Assembly: GCF_002979975.1 (NCBI RefSeq)
Contig: NZ_PCQD01000003.1
Location: 248,001-312,000 of the forward strand
Source of the DNA: Pseudomonas sp. MYb185
GTDB lineage: Bacteria; Pseudomonadota; Gammaproteobacteria; Pseudomonadales; Pseudomonadaceae
Reading direction: 5' to 3'
Length of the DNA stretch: 64,000 bases
The notes under the pieces were generated by a model. It ran no database searches and was not told where the DNA came from. It was given only the letters and a program-made list of their open reading frames with translations. This document shows positions 34,380-43,111 of the stretch, piece after piece (the first letter of the stretch is position 1; every line of letters begins with the position of its first letter). Made by a program: the position numbers and the translations under genes.

Positions 34380-36887
34380 ATGCCGTCGCCCTCAGCAATA
34401 TCGTGGCTTCTCTTGCTTTTCTGGTTGCCCACCCTGGCCCCAGCCCAGGCGCTGCAACTGGAGTCGTGTCAGACCGAGCGCATCATCCTGCAGCCATGGC
34501 TGCAGGTATACGAAGATGCCCGCGGCGACTATACGCTGGATGAGTTCCTGGAAGCCTCCTCTGCGGAGTTGGGCTCGATGGCGTTGCTCCATCTGCGGCC
34601 TGACCTGGCCAGTGCGGCGTTATGGCTGCGCTTGGAGGTGTCCAACGCGAGCACTGCGGATTGCAGCATGTGGCTGTTCCCCGGTGCGCCTCGCGCCCGC
34701 GACATGCGGCTGTTCCAGCACCAGGAAGGAGAGTGGCAGCAACGACTGGCCGGTGCCGACTGGCCATTGAGCAGCTGGGATTCGCCGCTGCGCCTGCCGG
34801 CCTTCGAACTGCAGCTGCCAGCGGGCCAGACACGCACCTTCATCCTGCGCATGGACAACCGGCCGCCAGTGGCCATGCAACCGATGCTACTGTCCTGGGA
34901 TGGCCTGCTGAGTGCTCGCGTGGCTGAAAGTACCGCCGATGGCGTGGTCTTCGGTCTGGTCGGGCTGCTGGTGGTGCTGAGCCTGGCCGTGGGTATCATC
35001 TATCACTGGCCGCTGTTGTTCGCCCATGCTACCGCAGTGTTGCTGTATGTGGTCTTCGTTGGGTTGCGCACCGGTTACGGATTCGTGCATCTGTGGCCTG
35101 ACGCTCCGGAACTGGACAGGAATCTGATCATTCTGGTGCGTGCCGCCATGGGGGTGGCGGTGCTCGGCTATCTGCGCCTGCTGCTGCAGGTGCGCCGGTT
35201 GCCGCTCTGGTGTGGTCGGCTGGTTACCGGCTGGCAGGCTGTGCTGGTGCTGTACGGGCTGGCGCAGATACTGTGGGATGGGGGTGTGCTGAGCAATATG
35301 CTGAGCTGGGCGATCAGCGGCGTTTCCGCGCTGATCATGCTGACCATGGCCTGGGTAGGATATCGCCACCGGCTGCCCTATAACTGGTTCTGCTACCTGT
35401 TGCCGGTGCTACTTGCTGTGCAGGTGCTGATACAGGCCGGCTTCGTGCTGAAGTGGTGGGAATTGTCGCCCTATGAATACAGCTGGTATTCGATCTCCGC
35501 GCTGCCGGGTGCATTGCTGCTGGTGTATACCCTGGTGAGCCAGGTCCGGGTGGGGCGTACCCGCGAGCAGCAGGCGCTGCTGGATATCGACCAGCTGAAG
35601 CAGACCGAAAAAGAGCGGCTTGAGCATACCGTGGCGGTACGTACCAGCCAGCTGCGTGATGCCCTGTCGGCACAGAATCATCTGCTGGCGCGTATCAGTC
35701 ATGACTTGCGTACCCCTATGCAGGGCATCCTCGACAGTGCCCGGAAGATCCAGGGTGACGGGCAAGAGCAGGAGCATGCCCGGCATATCGAGCAACATGC
35801 CCGGCTGCAGCTGGAGCTGATCGACGAGTTGCTGGAATTTTCCCGCAGCGAGCTGCAGCACATGGAGCTGCTGATCGCGCCAGGCTATCTGTTCGGCTTC
35901 CTGCGGGAAATCGAGGAAATCGGGCACTTTCTGGCCCAGCGCAACCACAATCACTTCAGCTGCCTGTTCGCGGATGATCTGCCGCTACTGGTCAATGCCG
36001 ATTTCCGGCGGTTGCGACAGGTGCTGGTCAATCTGCTGGCCAATGCCGGCAAGTTCACCCGCAACGGTACCATCGAGTTCCGCGTCAGCCGAGGTATCCA
36101 GGGCGAGGAGGGACAGGTGTCACTCGACTTCAGTGTGGCAGACAGTGGCATCGGGATTCCTCTGGAGGAGATGACCCGGCTGACCGAGCCTTTCCATCGC
36201 GCCAGCAACGCGAAGCAGCACGAGGGCACCGGATTGGGCCTGTACATTGTCCGACAGATGCTGGAACGGATGGATTCTCGCTTGCTCATTGCCCGCTCCG
36301 CCCATGGCGGAAGTCTGTTCAGCTTCAGCCTGCAACTGGAGCTGGCGGCAGAGCAGGAACTGGATACCGTCATGGAGGAAAGCCATTTGCCCTGCATGAA
36401 CGGTGAGAGCAAGCGGATCCTGGTGGTGGATGATGCCGACATCAGCCGGGAAATGCTCTACGAGCTGTTGTCTGGCTACGGGTATGATGTGCAGGCCTGT
36501 AGCAGTGTCGATGAGGCCCTGGGGTGGCTGGCCGAGGGGACGCCTGACCTGGTGCTCTGTGATCAATACATGCCCCTGTTCACTGGCTGGGTGCTGCTGG
36601 ACTGGATCCGGCAGTACCGACCCGATCTACTGGTGATCCTGCACTCGGCTTCGCCACCGCGCCCACCTGAGGAATACCAGCACCTGGCATTCGACGTCTG
36701 CGTCCTGAAGCCAGCTCGGACCGATAGACTGCTGCGCTTGATTGGCAGTACCCTGAGCCAGGTACCCGACCCGGCGCAGGAATTCGACGAGCCAGGGCAG
36801 GGCGAGCGTTCGCAGGTAACAAGGACACGCTGTATCAATGAGCCAATCAGCGCCAGCCCAGGATATCCATGTCCTGATCATCGATGA
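34380..36887 (+). CDS. 7TMR-DISM hybrid sensor histidine kinase
   Basis: The 835-residue protein has a signal peptide (about 1-24) and a periplasmic beta-sandwich domain of the 7TMR-DISMED2 kind (about 25-180). Seven membrane helices follow (about 190-395), then a coiled coil, a HisKA domain with HDLRTP (phospho-His near 441), an HATPase with NLLANAGKF, DSGIGIP and GTGLGLYIV, and a C-terminal receiver (about 680-800; acidic pair in VVDDAD, phospho-Asp in LVLCDQYMP near 727, Lys in VLKPA). DISM sensors are thought to bind carbohydrate-like or other small ligands. The ATG at 34380 has GAGG eight bases upstream. The 3' end overlaps the next regulator gene by 50 bp. Confidence 0.93.
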   Translation: MPSPSAISWLLLLFWLPTLAPAQALQLESCQTERIILQPWLQVYEDARGDYTLDEFLEASSAELGSMALLHLRPDLASAALWLRLEVSNASTADCSMWLFPGAPRARDMRLFQHQEGEWQQRLAGADWPLSSWDSPLRLPAFELQLPAGQTRTFILRMDNRPPVAMQPMLLSWDGLLSARVAESTADGVVFGLVGLLVVLSLAVGIIYHWPLLFAHATAVLLYVVFVGLRTGYGFVHLWPDAPELDRNLIILVRAAMGVAVLGYLRLLLQVRRLPLWCGRLVTGWQAVLVLYGLAQILWDGGVLSNMLSWAISGVSALIMLTMAWVGYRHRLPYNWFCYLLPVLLAVQVLIQAGFVLKWWELSPYEYSWYSISALPGALLLVYTLVSQVRVGRTREQQALLDIDQLKQTEKERLEHTVAVRTSQLRDALSAQNHLLARISHDLRTPMQGILDSARKIQGDGQEQEHARHIEQHARLQLELIDELLEFSRSELQHMELLIAPGYLFGFLREIEEIGHFLAQRNHNHFSCLFADDLPLLVNADFRRLRQVLVNLLANAGKFTRNGTIEFRVSRGIQGEEGQVSLDFSVADSGIGIPLEEMTRLTEPFHRASNAKQHEGTGLGLYIVRQMLERMDSRLLIARSAHGGSLFSFSLQLELAAEQELDTVMEESHLPCMNGESKRILVVDDADISREMLYELLSGYGYDVQACSSVDEALGWLAEGTPDLVLCDQYMPLFTGWVLLDWIRQYRPDLLVILHSASPPRPPEEYQHLAFDVCVLKPARTDRLLRLIGSTLSQVPDPAQEFDEPGQGERSQVTRTRCINEPISASPGYPCPDHR

Positions 36888-37629
36888 CTGCCCGGAAGCA
36901 CTCAAGCCATTATCGAATCTGATTCGATCAGCGGGTATACGCCTTTCCGTGATAACCGAGCCGCGCCAGGCGGTCCAGCGCGTCCAGGCGCTGCGCCCGG
37001 ACCTGATCCTGCTGGATGTGCACATGTCGCAGATGGACGGGTTCGCCGTATGCCGCCTGTTGCAGGAGGCGCCACTGACCAGGGAAATACCCATTATCTT
37101 CCTCACCTCGGCGTCAGCCATCGAGCAGCGATTGCAGGGGCTGACATTGGGTGGTGTGGATTACGTCATCAAGCCATTCGTGTCTGAAGAAGTGCTGGCG
37201 CGCATCCGTATCCATGTGCAACGGATGCGACGGGACAGCGGGGGCGAACCTGAGCCTGATGGTGCCGAGGCAAGCCATCAGGATCCTGACCAGACGGCAC
37301 TGCACGCCGCCATGCGCCTGATTGCCCAGCAGCTGGAAGCTCCGCCGGGTTTGTCCGATATTGCTCGGCAGGTTGGCACCCACGATAAGAAACTGTCCGC
37401 CATCTTTCGGCAGTACCTGGGCATGACGGTTTTCGCCTTCATTCGTGAGGAGCGTTTGCGCAAGAGTCAGCAACTGTTGGCCGACAGTCATCTGAGCATC
37501 CAGGATATCGCTGATCTGGTCGGCTTCCGCAGTGCCGCCAACTTTGCCACCGCCTTTCGAGAGCGAACGGGGATGACGCCAAGCGCCTTTCGCCGCCAGC
37601 AAGGCGAACCGCAGCATGCGCCGGATTGA
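36838..37629 (+). CDS. Response regulator with receiver and AraC-type DNA-binding domain
   Basis: The 263-residue protein has an intact receiver (D16-D17, phospho-acceptor D60 in LILLDVHM, T90, K112 in YVIKPF) joined by a short linker to an AraC/XylS helix-turn-helix pair (about 170-258). The latter contains LSIQDIADLVGFRSAANFATAFRERTGMTPSAFR. It should be phosphorylated by the overlapping hybrid kinase and activate transcription. It begins inside the kinase gene (50 bp overlap) and ends inside the TonB receptor gene (14 bp overlap), so the three are one operon with coupled translation. A close paralogue with a degenerate receiver lies at 40110-40889. Confidence 0.93.
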   Translation: MSQSAPAQDIHVLIIDDCPEALKPLSNLIRSAGIRLSVITEPRQAVQRVQALRPDLILLDVHMSQMDGFAVCRLLQEAPLTREIPIIFLTSASAIEQRLQGLTLGGVDYVIKPFVSEEVLARIRIHVQRMRRDSGGEPEPDGAEASHQDPDQTALHAAMRLIAQQLEAPPGLSDIARQVGTHDKKLSAIFRQYLGMTVFAFIREERLRKSQQLLADSHLSIQDIADLVGFRSAANFATAFRERTGMTPSAFRRQQGEPQHAPD

Positions 37630-39916
37630 GTCGCTGCTCGGTATCCTGCTGTGGCTGCCGCCGGCAGCCACGTTAGCCGCGCAGGACGCTGCCCTGAGAT
37701 TGCCGGACAGCCACGCCGAGGGTCGTGAGCTGGATATCGACTGGCCGCAGATGGCGGACCGTGATGTGATATACGCCGACGATCTGCAAGGCCCGGCCTA
37801 CACCACGGGCGAGATGCTCAGCCGCAGAATGGCGGTGCTGCAAATGAGCTCGGCGACCACCCGCCTGACTGGTTTCAGCATGCGTGGGTTGGGTTCGGCA
37901 TCCTTCAATAATGGTATGGAAAGCAGCGTCGGGCTGTATGCAGACGGCGTCTACCTTGGCCGTCAGAGTCTGTTCCAGGCCGACCTGGGTGATGTTGAAC
38001 GGATCGAGGTGCTGCGTGGGCCACAGGGTACCCTGTATGGCAAGAACAGTAGCGCCGGGGTAGTCCATGTGATCAACCGCGCGCCGCAGTGGCGTGCCGG
38101 CGCGGCGGTGCAGGCCCACCTGGGTGAGTATGGCCAGCAGTACTATGGTGGACATGTCACTGGGCCGTTGCTGGACAAGGTGCTGGCAGGGCGGCTCACC
38201 TTCTATCAGCGTCAGCGGGACGGCTCCATCGACAACCGGCATGGTGGCGGCAAGGAGAACGACGAGGATCGTGATGGCCTGCGTGGGCAGTTGCTGTGGC
38301 GTCCCGGCGACCGGCTGCAGTTGCGCCTGCTGGCCGAGCATGCCCGTGAGCGGGAGCGCTGCTGCGCTTTTCCCTATGTGGATGCCAGCCGTGCATCCCG
38401 CGCCAGCGCGGCGTTCATCGGCTATCCACTACCGCGCATCGACCCCGGTAGCCGGGAGGTGGCAATAGATGGGCTGAATCGCTCGGACGTCGTGCAGCGG
38501 GCAATGACCCTGCATGCCGATTACCGCTTCGAGGATGGCTATCGGCTGGCTTCCATCACCGGTTGGCGGGACTGGGACTATGCCCTGCAGCTGGATATGG
38601 ATGGCATCGACCTGGATATCGCCTCGCAGGGCGGCCAGCACTTGAAGCATGACCAGCTCAGCCAGGAGTTTCGCCTGACCGGCCAGCTCAACCAACAGCT
38701 CACATTCATCGCCGGGTACCACGGCTTGTACCAGCGGATGGAGGCCAACGGCTGGATGCGTACCGGCCCGCAGGCGGCGGACTGGTTTGCCGCAGGGATT
38801 GCTGCTGGAGCCGGGTTATCGCCAGAGATGATCAATGACGCCATATTGGACGGTGCGGGCTCGACGCTGAGTTCACGCCAGCAGGCCACCACCCATGCCC
38901 TGTATGGTCAGTTGGACTGGCAATGGACTCCACAGCTGGTGGTCAGTGCCGGGCTGCGTCTGAGTAACGAGCGCAAGCAGGGAAGTACCCGTCGGCGGCT
39001 GGATCTGCCGGAGCTGCCTGACGACAGCCTCTCGCAACAGATCGGCCCGGGACTGCGCGAAGCCGTGCTTGGACGTCCTGCCTCGCATCGCGAGAGCCTG
39101 CGGGACCGGCATGCCAGTGGGCATCTGGAGTTGATCCGGCAACTGGATGCGGCATTGCAAGCACGCCTGCGCCTGGCCAGCAGCTACAAGGCCGGGGGTA
39201 TCAATGCCGAGCCCACCGGCCAACTGGTGGAGCCGGTATTCGCGGCTGAGCGGGCTAGCGGGGTGGAATTCGAGTTGCGGCGCAGGTTGTCCCAGGGACG
39301 CGGTGTGGTCGGTCTGACGCTGTACCAGACGCAAGTGCGTGACTACCAGGCTATCACCTATGACCCCGGTTCGTTGCTTAACCGCCAGCGCAATAATCTG
39401 ATGAATATCGGCAAGGTGCGCTCGCGCGGGGTTGAGCTGGACTCACGGTGGTTGGCGGCGCCGGATCTGAGCCTGCATCTGGCACTGGCCTGGAATGACA
39501 GTCGCTATCGGGATGTCGAGAATGCGCCCTGTCCACCCGGCAGTGCCGGGCTGTTCTGTGACCTGTCCGGCAAGCGCCTGTTCAACGCGCCGCAATGGAA
39601 TCTGGCCACGGGGCTGGAGCAGCTATGGTCGCTACCTGCCGGTCTGGAGTGGCATGCCGGCGGCAATTATCACTGGCGCAGCGGCTACGATGGCACGCTG
39701 GAGCGTGGGGTCGGCAGCGAGATCGGTGCGCGCGGCCTGCTGGATCTGTATTCCGGAATCGCACGCCCTGGCCGCTGGCAGACCAGTCTGTTGCTGCACA
39801 ATGCATTGAACAAGGACTACATCTCCAGCATCTATGCCCTTACGGGCAGCGGTGACTACGGCGCGGCCATGGGCGCGCCACGCACCTGGTCACTGCGGCT
39901 TCGTATCGATCTGTGA
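37616..39916 (+). CDS. TonB-dependent outer-membrane receptor
   Basis: The 766-residue protein has a signal peptide (about 1-21, cleaved near LAAQDA) and a plug domain (about 55-165; FSMRGLGSASF, VERIEVLRGPQGTLYGKNSSAGVVHVINRAP). A 22-strand barrel ends in the typical aromatic-poor C-terminal strand WSLRLRIDL. It belongs to the large Pfam TonB_dep_Rec group common for iron complexes and organic nutrients, but nothing identifies the ligand. I see no obvious TonB box between the signal peptide and the plug. It starts within the end of the receiver-AraC gene, which is unusual for an outer-membrane receptor and suggests it either supplies the signal to, or is controlled with, the kinase and regulator. 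Confidence 0.92.
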   Translation: MRRIESLLGILLWLPPAATLAAQDAALRLPDSHAEGRELDIDWPQMADRDVIYADDLQGPAYTTGEMLSRRMAVLQMSSATTRLTGFSMRGLGSASFNNGMESSVGLYADGVYLGRQSLFQADLGDVERIEVLRGPQGTLYGKNSSAGVVHVINRAPQWRAGAAVQAHLGEYGQQYYGGHVTGPLLDKVLAGRLTFYQRQRDGSIDNRHGGGKENDEDRDGLRGQLLWRPGDRLQLRLLAEHARERERCCAFPYVDASRASRASAAFIGYPLPRIDPGSREVAIDGLNRSDVVQRAMTLHADYRFEDGYRLASITGWRDWDYALQLDMDGIDLDIASQGGQHLKHDQLSQEFRLTGQLNQQLTFIAGYHGLYQRMEANGWMRTGPQAADWFAAGIAAGAGLSPEMINDAILDGAGSTLSSRQQATTHALYGQLDWQWTPQLVVSAGLRLSNERKQGSTRRRLDLPELPDDSLSQQIGPGLREAVLGRPASHRESLRDRHASGHLELIRQLDAALQARLRLASSYKAGGINAEPTGQLVEPVFAAERASGVEFELRRRLSQGRGVVGLTLYQTQVRDYQAITYDPGSLLNRQRNNLMNIGKVRSRGVELDSRWLAAPDLSLHLALAWNDSRYRDVENAPCPPGSAGLFCDLSGKRLFNAPQWNLATGLEQLWSLPAGLEWHAGGNYHWRSGYDGTLERGVGSEIGARGLLDLYSGIARPGRWQTSLLLHNALNKDYISSIYALTGSGDYGAAMGAPRTWSLRLRIDL

Positions 39917-40041
39917 GTATGCCGGCGGATCAAAGTGCGGTTTCTCGCTTCGTTGTCATAGATTCATCCCCTGAACCAAAGGCTTAAGGCCTTCTATCAA
40001 AGATTCCTCCTCATTTCTTGTGGAACAATCGACAAAATTAC

Positions 40042-40066
40042 GACAGGCAAGCGTGACTGCTTGTCT
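40042..40066. promoter_or_regulatory. Imperfect inverted repeat upstream of the degenerate receiver-AraC gene
   Basis: ACAGGCAAGC-GTGACT-GCTTGTCTG pairs with a single G/T mismatch, 44 bp before the start codon, in the 193-bp gap after the TonB receptor gene. A T-rich stretch follows at 40078-40083. It may be an operator or the terminator of the receptor operon; the distance to the T-run argues for an operator. Confidence 0.4.
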
Positions 40067-40109
40067 GCTTACGTCAAATTTTTATCGTTTATGACTTAGG
40101 GACGGGTCA

Positions 40110-40889
40110 ATGAGTAGTGTTGCCGCTCTGCGAGACTCCCATATCCTGGTGATACATCCCCGACCGGAAGAGCTGCGTGTCTTATTGAACCAGTTGCAGG
40201 CCGCCGGGGTGCGTCTGTCCATGGCAACGGCATCACGCCAGGGATTGCAGCGTGCTCAGGCGCTGGCGCCCGAGCTGATACTGCTCAATGTACAGATGCC
40301 GAAAATGGATGGTTTTGCATTGTGTCGACTGTTGCGCGAAGCGCCCCCTACCCGCAGTACCCCGATCATTTTTCTCAGTGCGGCTTCGACTGTGGATGAG
40401 CGCCTGCAGGGCTTTGCCCTGGGAGCAGCAGACTACCTGACTCAGCCTTTTGTTCCGGAGGAGGTCATGGCACGGATCTGCATTCACCTGGCGCGCAAAG
40501 CGAATCGTGCCGAGTGGCAGAGCGAGCCGACCGGCACGGTCCTCAAGGATGCCGACGAGACAGTCCTGCGCGCTGCCATGCGTCTTATCGACCAGCGGCT
40601 TGACTCGCCACCAGCGCTGGCTGACATGGCCCGCCTGGTTGGTACCCATGCCAAGAAGTTGACGGCGATCTTTCGACGCTATCTAGACATGACCGTATAC
40701 GCCTATATCCGCGCCGAGCGACTGCGCAAGAGTCAGGAACTGCTGGCCAACAGTAACGCCAGTATCCAGGACATCGCCGATCTGATCGGTTTTCGCAGCG
40801 CTGCGAACTTCGCCACTGCTTTTCGCGAACGCACGGGCCAGACACCTAGTGCCTTTCGTAACCAGGTTCGCAGGCTGAAGCAGCAATGA
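40110..40889 (+). CDS. AraC-type regulator with degenerate (pseudo-)receiver domain
   Basis: The 259-residue protein aligns without gaps to the receiver-AraC protein encoded at 36838-37629 through the receiver and again in the helix-turn-helix (SIQDIADLIGFRSAANFATAFRERTG). Every residue needed for phosphorylation is changed: the acidic pair D16-D17 is H16-P17, the acceptor D60 is N60 (LILLNVQM), and K112 is Q112 (YLTQPF). Only S90 in place of T90 is a permitted switch residue. It therefore cannot be a normal phospho-switch; it may be constitutive, ligand-gated, or act by dimerising with its paralogue. It is followed by a strong terminator and then the adhesin secretion locus. Confidence 0.92.
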   Translation: MSSVAALRDSHILVIHPRPEELRVLLNQLQAAGVRLSMATASRQGLQRAQALAPELILLNVQMPKMDGFALCRLLREAPPTRSTPIIFLSAASTVDERLQGFALGAADYLTQPFVPEEVMARICIHLARKANRAEWQSEPTGTVLKDADETVLRAAMRLIDQRLDSPPALADMARLVGTHAKKLTAIFRRYLDMTVYAYIRAERLRKSQELLANSNASIQDIADLIGFRSAANFATAFRERTGQTPSAFRNQVRRLKQQ

Positions 40890-40954
40890 CCCGCCAGGCT
40901 GCATCGCTATGCAACAGGAAATCTGCGGGAAAAGAGTCCTGGCAAACGTTTTAT

Positions 40955-40987
40955 CCGCTCCGCCAAAAATGGGGGAGCGGCCTTTTT
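40955..40987 (+). terminator. Intrinsic terminator after the degenerate regulator
   Basis: CCGCTCC pairs with GGAGCGG across a 12-base loop that contributes a further CC/GG pairing, and TTTTT follows at 40983-40987. This separates the regulator from the secretion genes that start 85 bp further on, which must have their own promoter. Confidence 0.85.
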
Positions 40988-41071
40988 GATTTAATGCCGG
41001 CGCTTGGCGACAGCCTGACCGCTGGGTCATCGATGACAGAAAACGAAACCCGAGTCTATTGAGAGGAAAGC

Positions 41072-42859
41072 ATGCATAAGGAAATTCCCTTCGTCCGTCT
41101 GGCACTTGCAGTTTGCCTCGGCATGGCCCCCATGATGGCTTCGGCGACGGAGCAGAATACCGATCTGTTGTCTGTCGTCCAGAGCACCCTGGATACCAAT
41201 CCCGAGTTGCGCTCGCGGCTGGATGCTTTCTACGCCTCGACCGAGGACCGGCGGGAAGTATTCGGTGGATACCTGCCGACGATCGACCTGAATGCATCGG
41301 TAGGCCAGGCCAACCGAGAATTCGACAACCGCAGTGATTATTCCCGCAACTACGCTGAAGTCTCGCTGACGCAGATGCTGTTCGACGGCTTCGGTGTGCG
41401 CAACCGCCTGGCCAAGGCTGATCACACCAGCCGGGTGCGCTACTACGAGCTGCTCGATGAAGCCGAGACCAAGGCCCTGGAAGCCAGTGAAGCCTACTTC
41501 GACGTGCTGCGGCACCGCGAGCTGGTCAAGCTGGCACAGGACAACCTGGCCAACCACCAGCGTGTGCATGAGCATATCGGCCAGCGCGCCGAACGTGGGG
41601 TCAGCAACCGTGCCGACCTGCAGCAGATCGAGGGCCGCCTGTCGCTGGCGCGCTCCAATCTGATGACCGAAGTGGCCAACCTGCAGAGTGTCACCGCGCG
41701 TTACCAGCGCCTGGTAGGACAGCTGCCGGCCGACGAGCTGCAGCCTTACGAGGTACCTGGTGCCCGCGTACCGGGTGAGCTGGGGCAGGTGCTGCGTACC
41801 GTCTACGCCAACAACCCGGCGCTGTATGCCGCCTTCGAAAATACCGAGGTGACCCAGGCCGCCCTGCGGGAAACCAAGGCCAACCGCTATCCGACGCTGG
41901 AGCTGGGCCTGCGCCACGGCACCTACAAGAACAACAACAGCTTCGACAACCGGACCGATCCGCGCTCCTATGGCGACGAAAGCATCGTCGAGTTGCGGGC
42001 CCGCTACAACCTGTACCGTGGTGGCAGTGACCGCGCCGCCGAGCGTGCCGCCTGGCAGCGCATCAACCAGGCCGAGAGCCTGCGCGACAAGACCTGCGTG
42101 GACCTGCGCCAGACCGCGACCATCGCCTATGGCGACATACTCAACCTGCAGAGCCGCCTGCCGTCGCTGGACCAGCACCGCGCCGCCTCCAGTGCGGTAC
42201 TGGTGGCCTATCGCGAACAGTTCGATATCGGTCGTCGCTCGCTGCTGGACGTGCTCGACTCCGAGAACGAGGCGTTCCAGGCCGAACGGGCCTACAGCAA
42301 TGGCCAGTACGACCTGCAGATCGCCCGCCTGTACACCCTGCACAGCATGGGTGAGCTGCTGAACACCCTGTCGCTGTCCAACGAGACCATCCCGCCGCTG
42401 GAAGACCTGCGTGCCACCCCGGCGTATGACTCGGCCAGCCGCTACTGCGAAGTGGTGGCCGGTGGTGTGCTGGATATCGACCAGTACCTGCAACCGCAAC
42501 GGGCCCAGCAGGTGGTCAACCTGAGTGGCGATGCGCTGTTCGATGTCGGCAGCGCGGCCATCCGTGGCGGCACCGAAGCCCGTCTGCAGAACCTGTTGCA
42601 GCGCGTACAGGAGCAGGGCGCGCTGCGCTCGATCAGCATCGTCGGCCATACCGACAGCACCGGCTCGGCCAGCCTCAACCGCGACCTGTCGCTGGCGCGG
42701 GCGGTATCGGTGCGTGAATTCCTGATCGAACAGGGCATCGACCGAGCCATCATCAGCGTTGCCGGGGCCGGGGCTGATCGTCCTGTCGCCAGCAATAATA
42801 CCGCTGAGGGTCGTGCCGAGAACCGTCGGGTCGAGCTGCACATCAATCGCGCCGAGTAG
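41072..42859 (+). CDS. TolC-like outer-membrane channel fused to a C-terminal OmpA peptidoglycan-binding domain
   Basis: The 595-residue protein has a signal peptide (about 1-25) and two OEP repeats of the TolC/LapE/AggA type (about 30-435; PTIDLNASVG, LFDGFGVRNRL, ARYNLYRGGSDRAAER, FDIGRRSLLDVLDSENE). A linker and a complete OmpA-like domain follow (about 480-593; SGDALFDVGSAAIRGG, VGHTDSTGSASLNRDLSLARAVSVREFL, GRAENRRVELHIN), which carries the Asp and Arg that bind diaminopimelate. In related adhesin loci the channel and an OmpA protein are, as far as I recall, usually separate genes, so this fusion would pin the type I channel to the cell wall. The ATG at 41072 has GAGAGGAA just upstream. 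It is the first gene of the adhesin export locus. Confidence 0.93.
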   Translation: MHKEIPFVRLALAVCLGMAPMMASATEQNTDLLSVVQSTLDTNPELRSRLDAFYASTEDRREVFGGYLPTIDLNASVGQANREFDNRSDYSRNYAEVSLTQMLFDGFGVRNRLAKADHTSRVRYYELLDEAETKALEASEAYFDVLRHRELVKLAQDNLANHQRVHEHIGQRAERGVSNRADLQQIEGRLSLARSNLMTEVANLQSVTARYQRLVGQLPADELQPYEVPGARVPGELGQVLRTVYANNPALYAAFENTEVTQAALRETKANRYPTLELGLRHGTYKNNNSFDNRTDPRSYGDESIVELRARYNLYRGGSDRAAERAAWQRINQAESLRDKTCVDLRQTATIAYGDILNLQSRLPSLDQHRAASSAVLVAYREQFDIGRRSLLDVLDSENEAFQAERAYSNGQYDLQIARLYTLHSMGELLNTLSLSNETIPPLEDLRATPAYDSASRYCEVVAGGVLDIDQYLQPQRAQQVVNLSGDALFDVGSAAIRGGTEARLQNLLQRVQEQGALRSISIVGHTDSTGSASLNRDLSLARAVSVREFLIEQGIDRAIISVAGAGADRPVASNNTAEGRAENRRVELHINRAE

Positions 42860-42875
42860 GAGTCTCGCAAACACC

Positions 42876-42970
42876 GTCATTGCGAACCGCGCAGCGGTGA
42901 AGCAATCCACAGGCGCGGCGTCACCGGCATACATCCCATGGATTGCCACGCCCTGCGGGTCCGCAATGAC
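42876..42970. repeat. Long inverted-repeat element, copy 4 (doublet B, opposite orientation)
   Basis: The element reads GTCATTGCGAACCGC...GAAGCAATCCA then TGGATTGCCACGCCC...CGCAATGAC, the reverse complement of copies 1-3. It starts 17 bp after the TolC-OmpA stop codon, inside the presumed secretion operon, so it will be transcribed and should fold into a long hairpin in the mRNA. Confidence 0.9.
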
Positions 42971-43010
42971 GGATGAGGATGAGAAGGCATGGACCAGGGC
43001 ATTCCACCTC

Positions 43011-43062
43011 GTCATTGCGAACCGCGAAGCGGTGAAGCAATCCACAGGCACGGAGTCACTGG
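43011..43062. repeat. Half copy of the inverted-repeat element (doublet B)
   Basis: Only the GTCATTGCGAACCGC...GAAGCAATCCACAGGCACGGAGTCAC half is present; the second arm is missing and unrelated sequence leads into the ABC transporter gene. The 40-bp spacer to copy 4 matches the reverse complement of the spacer in doublet A, so the doublet was probably whole once and lost its right end. Confidence 0.85.
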
Positions 43063-43111
43063 CGCGCGCCACATGGAATGCACTATCGGCTGAGGAGTCT
43101 TCGAGCTGAAC

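Noticed and set aside
41027-43072. 681-codon open frame antisense to the TolC-OmpA gene
   Set aside because: It runs through the repeat element and the full length of a well-supported gene on the other strand; the translation has no recognisable domain.
42759-43109. Open frame crossing the end of the TolC-OmpA gene and the repeat doublet
   Set aside because: It is out of frame with the gene and encodes the repeat sequence; similar frames appear in the other repeat copies (25435-25875), so it is a product of the repeat itself.
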